Notes: generated by a model from the letters alone, not told the origin. A stretch of 64,000 nucleotides of DNA from Dechloromonas sp. Dech2017 (GCA_009469585.1 SSXW01000005.1:86233-150232); one strand, 5' to 3'; numbered from the stretch's first letter, positions 1-9,564 are shown. Translations and numbers: made by a program.

Positions 1-39
1 AAATTCGGCCTGGAAGTCCTCAACCGCGGTCAGGCCTGA
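1..39 (+). CDS. rpoZ: RNA polymerase omega subunit, 3' end only
   Basis: Only the last twelve codons and a TGA are present; the peptide ends EVLNRGQA, which fits the short betaproteobacterial RpoZ tail as I know it. Position directly upstream of spoT supports this, because gmk-rpoZ-spoT is the usual proteobacterial order. Omega assists RNA polymerase assembly and forms part of one ppGpp site. The call rests on the tail and on context only. Confidence 0.7.
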   Translation, partial: KFGLEVLNRGQA

Positions 40-60
40 AAGTCGGGGCGGTGAAGATTG

Positions 61-2214
61 ATGGATTCCGCGCCGTCACCTCTGCCGCCTCCTGAGGTTG
101 AACCTGCCTATCGGGTTTTCCTCGACAGCCTCGATTATCTAGCCCCCGTCGATATCGAGCGAATCAAGGCCGCCTACGCCTTTGCGGCCCGTGCGCATGC
201 CAGTCAGCGGCGCATGTCGGGGGAGCCCTACATCACCCATCCGCTGGCCGTGGCCGGTGCCGTCGTCGAGTGGCAGATGGATGCCGATGCCATCGCGGCG
301 GCCTTGCTGCACGATGTGCTGGAGGATACCGGGGCGACCAAGCACGAACTGGCCGAGCTGTTCGGCAAGACGGTGGCCGAGCTGGTCGACGGCCTGTCCA
401 AGCTCGACAAGATGGAATTCGCCTCCTACCAGGAGGCCCAGGCCGAAAACTTCCGCAAGATGCTGATGGCCATGGCGCGCGACCTGCGCGTCGTGCTCAT
501 CAAGCTGGCCGACCGCCAGCACAACCTGGCGACGATGTCGGCCATGCGCGCCGACAAGCGCACCCGCATCGCCCGGGAGACGCTCGAGATCTACGCCCCC
601 ATCGCCTTGCGGCTGGGCTTGAAGAAGCTCTATCGCGAGTTGCAGGACACCTCCTTCCGCCTGATCCACCCGCATCGCGCCGAGGTGCTGGCCAAGGCGC
701 TGAGCATGGCGCGCGGCAACCGCAAGGAGTTGCTGACGCGCATTCTCGACGGCATCAAGGACAAGCTGGAGGGTGCCGGCTTGCGGGCCGACGTGTTCGG
801 CCGCGAGAAGAGCCTGTACTCGATTTTCCGCAAGATGAAGGACAAGCACCTGTCGTTTTCCCAGGTGCTCGACATCTACGGCTTCCGCGTCGTGGTCGAC
901 AACGTGCCGACCTGCTACCTCGCCCTGGGGGCGCTGCACAGCCTGTACAAGCCGGTGCCCGGCAAGTTCAAGGACTACATCGCGATTCCCAAGGCCAACG
1001 GCTACCAGTCGCTGCATACCACGCTGATCGGACCCTACGGTACGCCGGTCGAGATCCAGATCCGCACGCGCGAGATGCACAACGTCGCCCAGGAGGGCGT
1101 GGCGGCGCACTGGCTGTACAAGGACATGGACGAGAGCAGCGCCGACCTGCAGATCAAGACGCACAAGTGGCTGCAGTCGCTGCTCGAGATGCAGAGCAGC
1201 GACTCGGCTGAGTTCTTCGAGAACGTCAAGATCGATCTCTTCCCCGACGAGGTGTACGTGTTCACGCCGAAGGGCAAGATCATGGCCATGCCGCATGGTG
1301 CGACCATCGTCGATTTCGCCTATGCCGTGCACACCGATGTCGGCCATCACTGCTCGGCGGCCCGCGTGAACCATGAGCTGACGCCGCTGCGCACGACGCT
1401 GCGCAACGGCGACCTGGTCGAGATCATCACCTCGCCGCAGGCCAGCCCAAACCCGGTGTGGCTGACCTACGTCAAGACCGGGCGGGCGCGCAGCAAGATC
1501 CGCCATTTCCTGCGTACGACGCAGAACGAGGAGTCGGCCCGCCTCGGCGAGCGCCTGCTTCGCCAGGAGCTGCTGTCACTGGGCGTCGTGCCGATCTCGA
1601 TTCCGGCGGCGGCCTGGGACCAGCTGGTCAAATCCGGCGGCCAGAAGTCGATGGAAGACATCTACACCGAAATCGGCCTCGGCAAGCGCCTGCCGTCGGT
1701 GGTGGCGCGCCGCCTGCTGGCCCGCGAGGACATGTCGCACGATTCGCCGAGCACCATGACGCTCGCCATCCACGGGACGGAAGGCATGGCTATCCAGCTG
1801 GCCCGCTGCTGCCAGCCGATACCGGGCGACCCGATCATCGGCTCGATCCGCAAGGGCAGCGGGCTGGTCATCCATACCCACGATTGCCAGGCCATCCGCA
1901 AGTCGCGGTCGACCGAGCCGCAGAAGTGGATAGACGTCGAATGGGAGCCGGAGGATGGTAAGCTTTTCGACATCCGCATCAATGTCGAGGTCAAGAACAC
2001 GCGCGGCGTGCTTGGCCAGGTGGCGGCGGCCATCGCCGAGGCCGGTTCGAACATCGAGCACGTTTCGATGGATGCCGACCCCGAGCGTTTATTCACCCTG
2101 CTCCGCTTTACCATCCAGGTCGCCCACCGCAATCACCTCGCTGCCGTGATGCGCGGCATGCGCCATATTCCCGAGGTGGCGCGGATTACCCGTGAAAGGG
2201 GAGGCGAGGTGTGA
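61..2214 (+). CDS. spoT: Bifunctional (p)ppGpp synthetase/hydrolase SpoT/Rel
   Basis: This 717-aa cytosolic enzyme makes and degrades the stringent-response alarmone (p)ppGpp. The N-terminal HD hydrolase domain has its metal ligands (His46 in RAHASQRR, His84-Asp85 in LLHDVLED), so hydrolysis should be active. The synthetase domain follows (about 230-350, with YGFRVVV and GYQSLHTT), then TGS (about 390-455, VYVFTPKG) and a C-terminal ACT domain (about 640-715). Length is normal for the family. ATG at 61 was chosen; a TTG lies immediately before it. It follows rpoZ by about 20 nt, and its stop overlaps the next start (GTGA). Confidence 0.95.
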   Translation: MDSAPSPLPPPEVEPAYRVFLDSLDYLAPVDIERIKAAYAFAARAHASQRRMSGEPYITHPLAVAGAVVEWQMDADAIAAALLHDVLEDTGATKHELAELFGKTVAELVDGLSKLDKMEFASYQEAQAENFRKMLMAMARDLRVVLIKLADRQHNLATMSAMRADKRTRIARETLEIYAPIALRLGLKKLYRELQDTSFRLIHPHRAEVLAKALSMARGNRKELLTRILDGIKDKLEGAGLRADVFGREKSLYSIFRKMKDKHLSFSQVLDIYGFRVVVDNVPTCYLALGALHSLYKPVPGKFKDYIAIPKANGYQSLHTTLIGPYGTPVEIQIRTREMHNVAQEGVAAHWLYKDMDESSADLQIKTHKWLQSLLEMQSSDSAEFFENVKIDLFPDEVYVFTPKGKIMAMPHGATIVDFAYAVHTDVGHHCSAARVNHELTPLRTTLRNGDLVEIITSPQASPNPVWLTYVKTGRARSKIRHFLRTTQNEESARLGERLLRQELLSLGVVPISIPAAAWDQLVKSGGQKSMEDIYTEIGLGKRLPSVVARRLLAREDMSHDSPSTMTLAIHGTEGMAIQLARCCQPIPGDPIIGSIRKGSGLVIHTHDCQAIRKSRSTEPQKWIDVEWEPEDGKLFDIRINVEVKNTRGVLGQVAAAIAEAGSNIEHVSMDADPERLFTLLRFTIQVAHRNHLAAVMRGMRHIPEVARITRERGGEV

Positions 2215-3461
2215 AGGTTGTCGTGCTGGGGGCCGGCGTTGTCGGCACGACGAGCGCCTGGTACCTCGCCCAGGCCGGTCATCAGGTCACCGTCATCGAC
2301 CGCCAGCCGGTGGCCGGCAACGAAACCAGCTTCGCCAACGGCGGCCAGATTTCCGTTTCCCATGCCGAGCCGTGGGCCAATCCGCATGTCCTGCACCGCC
2401 TGGTGCGCTGGCTGGGCCGTGAAGATGCGCCCCTGCTCTGGCGCTGGCGGGCCGATCAGGCCCAGCTGGCCTGGGGGCTGCGTTTCCTGGTCGAATGCCT
2501 GCCCGGGCGAACCCGGCGCAACATCGGCGCCATCCTGGCCATGGCTTATTACAGCAGGGGGCGGCTGCAGGCGCTGCGCCGCGAACTGAGGCTGGAATAC
2601 GATCAGCTGGAGCGCGGCATCCTGCACTTCTACACCGATCGCCAGGAGTTCGCGGGAGCCGTCGAGGCGGCCGAACTGATGCGCCAGTTCGGACTCGATC
2701 GTGATACGGTCGACGTCGAAAAATGCCTGAAAATCGAACCCGCCCTGGCCGCTGCCCGCTCCCTGCTGGTTGGCGGCGACTACACGCGTTCCGACGAGTC
2801 GGGCGACGCTCACAAGTTCACCCGGGCCCTGGCCGAGCAGGCCAGCGCCCGCGGCGTCACCTTCCGCTTCGGGCTCGACATCGACCGGCTGGCGACGGCC
2901 GGTGGCCAGGTCGCCGGCGTGCTGGTCGGCAACCGGGGCGGCAACGAACTGCTCACTGCCGATGCCTACGTGGTGGCGCTCGGCAGCTATTCGCCGCTGC
3001 TCCTCAAGCCACTTGGCATCGACCTGCCGATCTATCCGGCCAAGGGCTATTCGGCGACGCTGACGCTGGCCGAGAACAGCCAGGCGCCGACGGTCAGCCT
3101 GACCGACGACGAGTTCAAGCTGGTCTTTTCCCGACTCGGCGACCGGCTGCGCGTGGCCGGCACGGCCGAGTTCAACGGCTACAACCTCGATCTCAATCCG
3201 GTGCGCTGCCAGGCGCTGATCACGCGCACCCACCAGCTTTTTCCCGATCTGCAGACGGTTGGCGAGCCGGAATTCTGGTGCGGCCTGCGCCCGGCGACGC
3301 CGTCGAACGTGCCGCTCATCGGCCGCAGCCGCTTCGCCAACCTGTGGCTGAATACCGGCCACGGTACGCTGGGGTGGACCATGGCCTGCGGTTCGGGCGC
3401 GGCGCTGGCCGACCTGATGAGCGGGGCGCGGCCGGAACCGGATTTTCCCTTCCTGCGATGA
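2211..3461 (+). CDS. dadA: D-amino acid dehydrogenase small subunit (FAD)
   Basis: A 416-aa flavoprotein that oxidises D-amino acids (classically D-alanine) to 2-oxo acids, passing electrons to the quinone pool at the inner membrane. The N-terminal Rossmann motif GAGVVGTTSAW binds FAD, followed by the DadA-type stretch ETSFANGGQIS; the C-terminal FAD region has LWLNTGHGTLGWT. Length is close to the E. coli enzyme (about 430 aa). The GTG start overlaps the spoT stop by four bases and its own stop overlaps the tatD-like ATG, so the three are translationally coupled. No alanine racemase (dadX) is nearby. One copy of the dispersed GCGGTCRAC motif lies inside it at 2706. Confidence 0.88.
   Translation: MKVVVLGAGVVGTTSAWYLAQAGHQVTVIDRQPVAGNETSFANGGQISVSHAEPWANPHVLHRLVRWLGREDAPLLWRWRADQAQLAWGLRFLVECLPGRTRRNIGAILAMAYYSRGRLQALRRELRLEYDQLERGILHFYTDRQEFAGAVEAAELMRQFGLDRDTVDVEKCLKIEPALAAARSLLVGGDYTRSDESGDAHKFTRALAEQASARGVTFRFGLDIDRLATAGGQVAGVLVGNRGGNELLTADAYVVALGSYSPLLLKPLGIDLPIYPAKGYSATLTLAENSQAPTVSLTDDEFKLVFSRLGDRLRVAGTAEFNGYNLDLNPVRCQALITRTHQLFPDLQTVGEPEFWCGLRPATPSNVPLIGRSRFANLWLNTGHGTLGWTMACGSGAALADLMSGARPEPDFPFLR
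2706..2738 (+). repeat. Dispersed GCGGTCRAC/A-tract motif, copy in dadA
   Basis: Core ACGGTCGAC, then an AAAAA tract and AAAATCGAA. First core base deviates from consensus. Encodes TVDVEKCLKIE in dadA. Confidence 0.55.
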
Positions 3462-4219
3462 TCATCGACACCCATTGCCATCTCGACGCGGCCGAGTTCG
3501 ATGCCGATCGCGACGCGGTGCATGGGGCGGCGCTGGCCGTCGGGGTCGAACGTATCGTGGTGCCGGCCGTCGCGGTCGACAGCTTTTTCAAGACAAAAAC
3601 GATAGTTTCCCGCTACCCGGGCTGTGTTGCGGCCTACGGCATCCACCCCTTGTACGTCATGCAGGCCGGCGCGGCCGACCTCGCCACCCTGCGTCAATGG
3701 CTGGCGGCGGAGCGGCCGGTGGCGGTCGGTGAAATCGGCCTCGATGGTTTCGTCGCCGACAGCGACCCAGAGCGCCAGACGCACTATTTCGTCGAGCAGC
3801 TGAAGCTGGCCCGCGAGTTCGATCTGCCAGTGCTGCTCCATGTCCGGCGGGCCGTCGACCTGATTCTCAAGCAGTTGCGCCGCATCGGCGTTCGCGGCGG
3901 CATCGCCCACGCCTTCAACGGCAGCCGCCAGCAGGCCGATGAATTCATCAAGCTCGGCTTCGTGCTCGGCTTCGGCGGCATCCTGACTTTTGCCGGCTCG
4001 ACCCGCATTCGCCAGCTGGCGGCCAGCCTGCCTCTCGAATCCATCGTGCTCGAGACGGACGCCCCCGACATTCCCCCAGCCTGGCTGAATCGCGGCCGCA
4101 ACACCCCGGCCGAGCTGGCCGGCATCGCCGACACGCTGGCCGAATTGCGCGGCCTGAGCCGGGCCGAGGTGGCGGCGGCGACGACGGCCAACGCCTGTCG
4201 CGTCCTGGCCTTGAGTTGA
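3458..4219 (+). CDS. TatD-family metal-dependent hydrolase/DNase
   Basis: A 253-aa cytosolic TIM-barrel metallohydrolase of the TatD/YjjV group, members of which are 3'-5' exonucleases or deoxyribonucleases. Metal ligands are present: HCHLD at the N-terminus, Glu in VGEIGLDG, His in VLLHVRRA, His in IAHAFNG and Asp in LETDAPD. ATG overlaps the dadA stop (ATGA), closing the spoT operon. Which TatD paralogue this is cannot be told from the sequence alone. A dispersed-motif copy lies at 3572. Confidence 0.88.
   Translation: MIIDTHCHLDAAEFDADRDAVHGAALAVGVERIVVPAVAVDSFFKTKTIVSRYPGCVAAYGIHPLYVMQAGAADLATLRQWLAAERPVAVGEIGLDGFVADSDPERQTHYFVEQLKLAREFDLPVLLHVRRAVDLILKQLRRIGVRGGIAHAFNGSRQQADEFIKLGFVLGFGGILTFAGSTRIRQLAASLPLESIVLETDAPDIPPAWLNRGRNTPAELAGIADTLAELRGLSRAEVAAATTANACRVLALS
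3572..3605 (+). repeat. Dispersed GCGGTCRAC/A-tract motif, copy in the tatD-like gene
   Basis: GCGGTCGAC, then CTTTTTC and ACAAAAACG at the standard spacing (14 nt from core to second tract). Encodes AVDSFFKTKT. Confidence 0.6.
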
Positions 4220-4338
4220 CCGAAATCAACATTCCACTAAAAAGTTCAGGGTCTTTCGCCGGATTTGATCTGCGCTAAAGAAGCGTCTCCTTATGGGCGT
4301 AGATTGCCCGAGCCGACATATCACTGACTGGGGTTAGC

Positions 4339-4611
4339 GTGGATACGAAAGTCTCCGGAGGGGTCAATATTTCCAGCGTCATTCTGGGGGTCTCGCCGGA
4401 GGGCACAGATCAGGTTCGGAAACAGCTGCTCGCACTCAAGGGGGTTGAGGTTCATGCCGTGGCCGACGATGGACGGATGATCGTCTCCATTGAAAGCGCC
4501 GCGGAAGACGACACCGTCGGCACATTTGAGGCGATCCGCCAGACCCCGGGCGTGCTCTCGGCGTCGCTGGTGTATCACCACTACGAAACCGATCCAGACG
4601 AGGAGGCCTGA
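4339..4611 (+). CDS. napD: NapD, chaperone for nitrate reductase NapA
   Basis: A 90-aa cytoplasmic protein. NapD binds the NapA twin-arginine signal peptide and holds back export until the molybdenum cofactor is inserted. The NapD pattern is visible: [13 protein letters not shown] near the start, [18 protein letters not shown] in the middle and [10 protein letters not shown] at the end. GTG start after a gap of about 120 nt from the tatD-like gene. It is the first gene of the nap operon and napA starts one base after its stop. The upstream gap holds a lone TTGAT (4265-4269) that is half of an FNR-type site, without a good second half. Confidence 0.92.
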   Translation: MDTKVSGGVNISSVILGVSPEGTDQVRKQLLALKGVEVHAVADDGRMIVSIESAAEDDTVGTFEAIRQTPGVLSASLVYHHYETDPDEEA

Positions 4612-4612
4612 G

Positions 4613-7162
4613 ATGATCGAAATGAAACTGACGCGACGCGATTTCATCAAGAGCAATGCGGTTGCGGCAGCTGCCACGGTGGCCGGGATAAGCCTTCCCG
4701 GAGCGGCCATGGCGCAGCAGAAGGGCAGCGACGGCGTGCGCTGGGACAAGGGCGTCTGCCGTTACTGCGGTACCGGTTGCGGCGTGCTGGTCGGCGTCAA
4801 GGACGGTCGGGTGGTGGCCACGCAGGGCGACCCCGAAGCCCCGGTCAATCGCGGCCTGAACTGCATCAAGGGCTATTTCCTCTCGAAAATCCAGTACGGC
4901 AAGGATCGCCTGACGACGCCCATGCTGCGCATGAAGGACGGCAAGTACGACAAGAACGGCGACTTCAAGCCGATCAGCTGGAACCAGGCCTTCGACATCA
5001 TGGAAGAGAAGTGCAAGGCGGCGCTCAAGGCCGGCGGCCCGCGCAACATCGCCATGTTCGGCTCGGGCCAGTGGACGGTTTGGGAGGGTTATGCCGCGGC
5101 CAAGCTGATGAAGGCCGGCTTCCTGTCCAACAACATCGACCCCAACGCCCGCCACTGCATGGCCTCGGCGGTGGCCGGCTTCATGCGCACCTTCGGCATC
5201 GACGAGCCGATGGGCTGCTACGACGATGCCGAGCACGCCGACGTCTTCGCGCTGTGGGGCTCGAACATGGCCGAGATGCACCCGATCCTCTGGTCGCGCA
5301 TCACCGACCGCCGGCTCTCCGCCAAGCACGTCAAGGTCCATGTGCTGTCAACCTTCACCCACCGTTCCTGCGAACTGGCCGACAGCGAACTGATCTTCAA
5401 GCCGCAGTCCGACCTGGCCATCCTCAACTACATCTGCAACCACATCATCCAGACTGGCGCGGTCAACAAGGAATTTGTCGAAAAACACGTCAAGTTCGCC
5501 AAGGGTGTCACCGACATCGGCTATGGCCTGCGGCCCAATCATCCGCTGGAAAAAGTCGCGATGAACAACGGCTACCCCGGCGAGGACGGCAAGCCGAAGG
5601 GCAATCCGAACAATTCGACGCCGATCAGCTTCGACGAATTCGCTGCCTTCGTCGCCGAGTACACGCTGGACAAGGCGCATGAAATCTCCGGCGTGCCCAA
5701 GGAAAACCTGGAAGCCCTGGCCAAGACCTACGCCGATCCCAAGCTCAAGGTCGTTTCCTACTGGACCATGGGCTTCAACCAGCACACCCGCGGCACCTGG
5801 GTGAACAACATGATCTACAACGTGCACCTGCTGGTCGGCAAGATTTCCCAGCCGGGCAACGGCCCCTTCTCGCTGACCGGCCAGCCGTCGGCCTGCGGTA
5901 CGGCGCGCGAAGTCGGCACCTTCGCCCATCGCCTGCCGGCCGACATGGTGGTGATGAATCCCAAGCACCGCGAAATGTCGGAAAAGCTGTGGAAACTGCC
6001 GGCCGGCATCATCCCGCCGTGGGTCGGCCTGCACGCCGTCGCCCAGAGCCGGGCGCTGAAGGACGGCAAGCTCGGCTTCTACTGGACGTCGACCACCAAC
6101 AACATGCAGGCCGGCCCCAACGTCAATGACGAGATCTATCCGGGCTGGCGCAATCCGAAGGCCTTCGTCGTCGTTTCCGACGTCTATCCGACCGTCTCGG
6201 CAATGTCCTCCGACCTCATCCTGCCCTGCGCCATGTGGATGGAAAAGGAGGGCATGTACGGCAACGCCGAGCGCCGTGGCCAGATGTGGCGCCAGCAGGT
6301 CAAGGCGCCCGGCGAGGGCAGGTCCGATCTGTGGCAGTACGTGGAGTTCTCCAAGCGCTTCAAGGTCGACGAGGTGTGGCCGGCCGAGATCCTCGACAAG
6401 AACCCCGAGTACAAGGGAAAGACGCTGTACGAGGTGCTCTATGCCAACGGTCAGGTCAACAGGTTCGGGCTGGACGAGGTGGCTAAAGTCAACGCCCACG
6501 GCATCAAGGACTACATGAACGACGAGTCCCAGGCCTTCGGTTTCTACCTCCAGAAAGGCCTGTTCGAGGAATACGCGTCGTTTGGCCGCGGCAAGGCCCA
6601 CGACCTGGCCCCCTTCGAGGTCTATCACAAGGCGCGCGGCCTGCGCTGGCCGGTGGTCGATGGCAAGGAAACGCTGTGGCGCTTCCGCGAAGGCTACGAT
6701 CCCTACGTGCCCAAGGGCGAGGGCGTGCGCTTCTACGGCCATGCCGACGGCAAGGCCATCGCCTATGCCCTGCCCTACCAGCCGGCGGCCGAAATGCCCG
6801 ATGCCGAGTTCGACCTGTGGCTGTGCACCGGTCGCGTCCTCGAGCACTGGCATACCGGCTCGATGACCCGGCGCGTGCCCGAGTTGTACAAGGCGATGCC
6901 CGACGCCGTGGTCTTCATGCACCCGGACGATGCCAAGAAGCGCGGCCTCAACCGCAACGACGTGGTCAAGCTGTCCACCCGGCGCGGCGAGGTCCAGTTG
7001 CGCGTCGAAACCAAGGGCCGCAACAAGCCGCCGGTCGGGCTGGTCTTCGCGCCCTTCTTCGACGAACACCGGCTGGTCAACAAGCTGACGCTGGATGCGA
7101 CCTGTCCGATCTCCAAGGAGACCGACTACAAGAAATGCGCCTGCAAGGTGGTCAAGGCCTGA
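4613..7162 (+). CDS. napA: Periplasmic nitrate reductase catalytic subunit
   Basis: An 849-aa molybdoenzyme that reduces nitrate to nitrite in the periplasm. It begins with a Tat signal (TRRDFIKSN, then a hydrophobic run ending AMA). A [4Fe-4S] site is formed by Cys49, Cys52, Cys56 and Cys84, and the molybdenum-ligand Cys is in ARHCMASAV. The C-terminal MGD-binding region has [13 protein letters not shown]. Length is close to the usual 830 aa. ATG at 4613 was taken because it places the Tat motif at residue 8; longer frames run back into napD. The hydrolysed product would feed denitrification or ammonification elsewhere. A dispersed-motif copy lies at 5459. Confidence 0.97.
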   Translation: MIEMKLTRRDFIKSNAVAAAATVAGISLPGAAMAQQKGSDGVRWDKGVCRYCGTGCGVLVGVKDGRVVATQGDPEAPVNRGLNCIKGYFLSKIQYGKDRLTTPMLRMKDGKYDKNGDFKPISWNQAFDIMEEKCKAALKAGGPRNIAMFGSGQWTVWEGYAAAKLMKAGFLSNNIDPNARHCMASAVAGFMRTFGIDEPMGCYDDAEHADVFALWGSNMAEMHPILWSRITDRRLSAKHVKVHVLSTFTHRSCELADSELIFKPQSDLAILNYICNHIIQTGAVNKEFVEKHVKFAKGVTDIGYGLRPNHPLEKVAMNNGYPGEDGKPKGNPNNSTPISFDEFAAFVAEYTLDKAHEISGVPKENLEALAKTYADPKLKVVSYWTMGFNQHTRGTWVNNMIYNVHLLVGKISQPGNGPFSLTGQPSACGTAREVGTFAHRLPADMVVMNPKHREMSEKLWKLPAGIIPPWVGLHAVAQSRALKDGKLGFYWTSTTNNMQAGPNVNDEIYPGWRNPKAFVVVSDVYPTVSAMSSDLILPCAMWMEKEGMYGNAERRGQMWRQQVKAPGEGRSDLWQYVEFSKRFKVDEVWPAEILDKNPEYKGKTLYEVLYANGQVNRFGLDEVAKVNAHGIKDYMNDESQAFGFYLQKGLFEEYASFGRGKAHDLAPFEVYHKARGLRWPVVDGKETLWRFREGYDPYVPKGEGVRFYGHADGKAIAYALPYQPAAEMPDAEFDLWLCTGRVLEHWHTGSMTRRVPELYKAMPDAVVFMHPDDAKKRGLNRNDVVKLSTRRGEVQLRVETKGRNKPPVGLVFAPFFDEHRLVNKLTLDATCPISKETDYKKCACKVVKA
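5459..5489 (+). repeat. Dispersed GCGGTCRAC/A-tract motif, copy in napA
   Basis: GCGGTCAAC, then GAATTTG and GAAAAACACG, 13 nt from core to second tract. Encodes [10 protein letters not shown]. Confidence 0.5.
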
Positions 7163-7195
7163 ACGGCATAACGAGGTAATCAGGGAGTGCCGGAC

Positions 7196-7236
7196 GCGGG
7201 TGGGAAAGGGGCCCGCCCGCGACTGGCGCAACCAGT
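7196..7236 (+). other. Two hairpins in the napA-napG gap
   Basis: A nine-pair stem (7196-7204 with 7212-7220, one G-T wobble, seven-base loop) is followed by a second perfect five-pair stem (ACTGG 7222-7226 with CCAGT 7232-7236). No T tract follows, so simple termination is unlikely. Such hairpins between genes of an operon often stabilise or separate mRNA segments; here that is inference. Confidence 0.5.
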
Positions 7237-7249
7237 TGGTGAGTGAACA

Positions 7250-8122
7250 ATGAAAAGCAAGACCCCCAAAACGAGTGCTGCCCGGCGCCAGTTCATGTTC
7301 GATTCTGCCCGCATGGTGTGCGGAGTTGGCATGCTCGGCCTCGGCCTCGGTCTCTATGCCAAGCAATCGAAGGCGCTGCCGGCGCTTGCCCTGCGCCCGC
7401 CTGGCGCCCTGCCGGAAGACGACTTCCTCGGCGCCTGCATCCGCTGCGGCCTGTGCGTGCGCGACTGCCCCTACAACACGCTGGAACTGGCCAAACCGGA
7501 AACTCCGGTGGCGACCGGAACCCCCTTCTTCAACGCGCGCAACATCCCATGCGAGATGTGCGAAGACATCCCTTGCGTCAAGGCCTGCCCGACGCAGGCG
7601 CTGGATCACGGGCTGACCGACATCAACAAGGCGAAGATGGGCATCGCCGTATTGATCGACCACGAGACCTGTCTCAACTTCCTCGGCCTGCGCTGCGATG
7701 TCTGTTACCGCGTCTGCCCGGTCATCGACAAGGCGATCACCCTCGACCTGCAGCCGAATACGCGCACCGGCCGGCACGCCATGTTTCTGCCGACCGTGCA
7801 TTCCGAGCACTGCACCGGCTGCGGCAAGTGTGAGAAGTCCTGTGTGCTCGAGGAGGCGGCCATCCGCGTACTGCCGCCCAAACTGGCCAAGGGCGCGCTC
7901 GGCGAACACTATCGCCTGGGCTGGGAGGAGCAGAAAAAGGCCGGCAGTTCGCTGATCGACGAATCGAGGATGGTCGATCTGCCCGACCGCCTGCCGGAAG
8001 GCGCCGTGCTGCCCGGTCACTATGACCCGGCCAGCGGCCAGACCGAAGCCCTGCGCGGCATGCCGGGTAGCGAGGCGGGGGCGATTCCCAGCCTTCCGCC
8101 CGGCCTGGGGGGCAAGCCATGA
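7250..8122 (+). CDS. napG: NapG, periplasmic four-cluster ferredoxin of the Nap quinol oxidase
   Basis: A 290-aa iron-sulfur protein that passes electrons from membrane NapH towards NapB/NapA. The N-terminus is a Tat-like export signal (TSAARRQFM, then a hydrophobic segment). Four [4Fe-4S] motifs follow: CIRCGLCVRDCP, CEMCEDIPCVKACP, the looser C-x8-CDVCYRVCP, and CTGCGKCEKSC. The C-terminal 70 residues are hydrophilic. It lies 87 nt after napA and its TGA overlaps the napH ATG. Confidence 0.95.
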   Translation: MKSKTPKTSAARRQFMFDSARMVCGVGMLGLGLGLYAKQSKALPALALRPPGALPEDDFLGACIRCGLCVRDCPYNTLELAKPETPVATGTPFFNARNIPCEMCEDIPCVKACPTQALDHGLTDINKAKMGIAVLIDHETCLNFLGLRCDVCYRVCPVIDKAITLDLQPNTRTGRHAMFLPTVHSEHCTGCGKCEKSCVLEEAAIRVLPPKLAKGALGEHYRLGWEEQKKAGSSLIDESRMVDLPDRLPEGAVLPGHYDPASGQTEALRGMPGSEAGAIPSLPPGLGGKP

Positions 8123-9027
8123 GCCTGAATGCCCACCAGAAACGTACTGGCCAGGAAGCCATCGAGGAAAAAGGCTGGCTGGCCGCCCACAAGTGGCTGA
8201 TCCTGCGCCGTCTGTCGCAGTTCGGCATCCTCGCCCTGTTCCTGCTCGGGCCGTTGGCCGGCATCTGGCTGGTCAAGGGCAACCTCAACTACAGCTACAC
8301 CCTCGACCTGTTGCCGCTGACCGATCCCTATGTCGCGCTGCAGTCGCTGCTGGCCGGGCATGCCCCGGAAAAGCTGGGGATCATCGGCGTCGCCATCGTG
8401 CTGGTCTTCTATTTCCTGGTCGGCGGCCGCGTCTATTGCAGCTGGGTCTGCCCGGTGAACATGGTGACCGACGCCGCCGGCTGGCTGCGCGACCGCCTTG
8501 GCATCAAGGGGGCGAGCAGCCTGTCACGGCAAACCCGTTACTGGGTGCTGGGCATGACGCTGGTCGGCTCGGCGCTGACCGGGGTGGTGCTGTGGGAATT
8601 GGTCAACCCGGTGTCGATGCTGCACCGCGGCCTGATTTTCGGGCTGGGCATGGGCTGGGCCATCGTTCTCGTCATTTTCCTGTTCGACCTGTTCGTGATG
8701 AATCGCGGCTGGTGCGGCCGGCTTTGCCCGGTCGGCGCCTTCTACGGCCTGCTCGGCCGGTGGAGCCCGGTGCGGGTTGCGGCGCCGGCCCGGGCTGCCT
8801 GCAACGACTGCATGGACTGCTTCGAGGTCTGCCCCGAGCCGCAGGTCATCCGGCCGGCCCTGAAGGGCGAGGGCAAGGGGGTGGGGCCGGTCATCCTGGC
8901 TCCCGATTGCACCAATTGCGGTCGCTGCATCGATGTCTGTTCGAAAGATGTGTTTGCCTACAGCCTGCGTTTCAATAATCCGGCTTCCACGGTGCCGCCG
9001 AGCCCGGCGCCAGGCGAAGCCAAATGA
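8119..9027 (+). CDS. napH: NapH, membrane quinol dehydrogenase with [4Fe-4S] ferredoxin domain
   Basis: A 302-aa inner-membrane protein that takes electrons from quinol and forms the NapGH complex. It has about four hydrophobic segments (near residues 33-55, 85-108, 140-165 and 175-200), two CX3CP motifs characteristic of NapH (CSWVCP and CGRLCP), and a C-terminal ferredoxin domain (CNDCMDCFEVCP and CTNCGRCIDVC). ATGA overlap with napG. With no napC in the operon, NapGH is the only visible route from the quinone pool to NapAB. Confidence 0.95.
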   Translation: MSLNAHQKRTGQEAIEEKGWLAAHKWLILRRLSQFGILALFLLGPLAGIWLVKGNLNYSYTLDLLPLTDPYVALQSLLAGHAPEKLGIIGVAIVLVFYFLVGGRVYCSWVCPVNMVTDAAGWLRDRLGIKGASSLSRQTRYWVLGMTLVGSALTGVVLWELVNPVSMLHRGLIFGLGMGWAIVLVIFLFDLFVMNRGWCGRLCPVGAFYGLLGRWSPVRVAAPARAACNDCMDCFEVCPEPQVIRPALKGEGKGVGPVILAPDCTNCGRCIDVCSKDVFAYSLRFNNPASTVPPSPAPGEAK

Positions 9028-9057
9028 CCCATCGGTTCTAGAGGAGGAGCGTCGATC

Positions 9058-9525
9058 ATGAAACAAACCTGGAAGACAAGTATTGCCGTGCTGGCTTCGG
9101 TTGCCTGCTGGGCCCTGGGTGGAACGGCCCTGGCTCAGGACGGGCCGGTGTCGATGCGGGGAGCCGATGTTTCTGCCGCCGACAAGGCGCCTGAGGCCAA
9201 GAAATACCTGGGCGGCAAACCGGGCGGGCAGGAAAAGGTGGCGCGCACCTACCAGGGGCAGCCGCCGGTCATCCCCCATGCCGTCGAGAATTTCAACGAG
9301 ATTTCACTGGAAGAGAACCAATGCCTGAGCTGTCACGGCAAGGATGTCTACGAGAAGAAGAAGGCGCCGAAGATCGGCGACAGCCATTTCCGCGACCGTG
9401 ACGGCAAGGTGCTGCCCAATGCCTCGGCGGCCCGCTACAACTGCGACCAGTGCCACGTGCCGCAGGTCGATGCGCCGCCGCTGGTTTCCAACAGCTTCAA
9501 GGGCGACATCGCCGACAAGAAGTAA
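9058..9525 (+). CDS. napB: NapB, diheme cytochrome c subunit of nitrate reductase
   Basis: A 155-aa periplasmic electron-transfer subunit that reduces NapA. It has a Sec signal peptide (SIAVLASVACWALGG, likely cleaved after ALA) and two CXXCH heme sites (CLSCH and CDQCH), as in other NapB proteins. A strong ribosome site (GAGGAG) lies about ten bases before the ATG. It is the last gene of the operon; a GC-rich hairpin follows at 9544. Confidence 0.95.
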   Translation: MKQTWKTSIAVLASVACWALGGTALAQDGPVSMRGADVSAADKAPEAKKYLGGKPGGQEKVARTYQGQPPVIPHAVENFNEISLEENQCLSCHGKDVYEKKKAPKIGDSHFRDRDGKVLPNASAARYNCDQCHVPQVDAPPLVSNSFKGDIADKK

Positions 9526-9543
9526 AGCGGGGCGGCAAATGGA

Positions 9544-9564
9544 AAGGGGGGCCAAGCCCCCCTT
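9544..9564. terminator. Bidirectional hairpin between napB and rpoH
   Basis: Nine-pair stem AAGGGGGGC/GCCCCCCTT with a three-base loop in the convergent gap between napB and rpoH. Flanking T runs are short on both sides, so terminator strength is uncertain. Confidence 0.6.

Noticed and set aside
139..1506. 455-aa minus-strand frame across spoT, and similar long antisense frames across most genes
   Set aside because: Composition is that of antisense shadows in GC-rich DNA (Arg/His/Gln/Asp-rich, no motifs), and each lies opposite a well-supported gene.
4265..4278. FNR-type site before napD
   Set aside because: TTGAT is present but the second half (GCTAA) matches ATCAA poorly; not listed as a site.
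5348..8020. 890-aa minus-strand frame across napA/napG
   Set aside because: No recognisable domains and it fully overlaps two motif-rich genes; a shadow frame.
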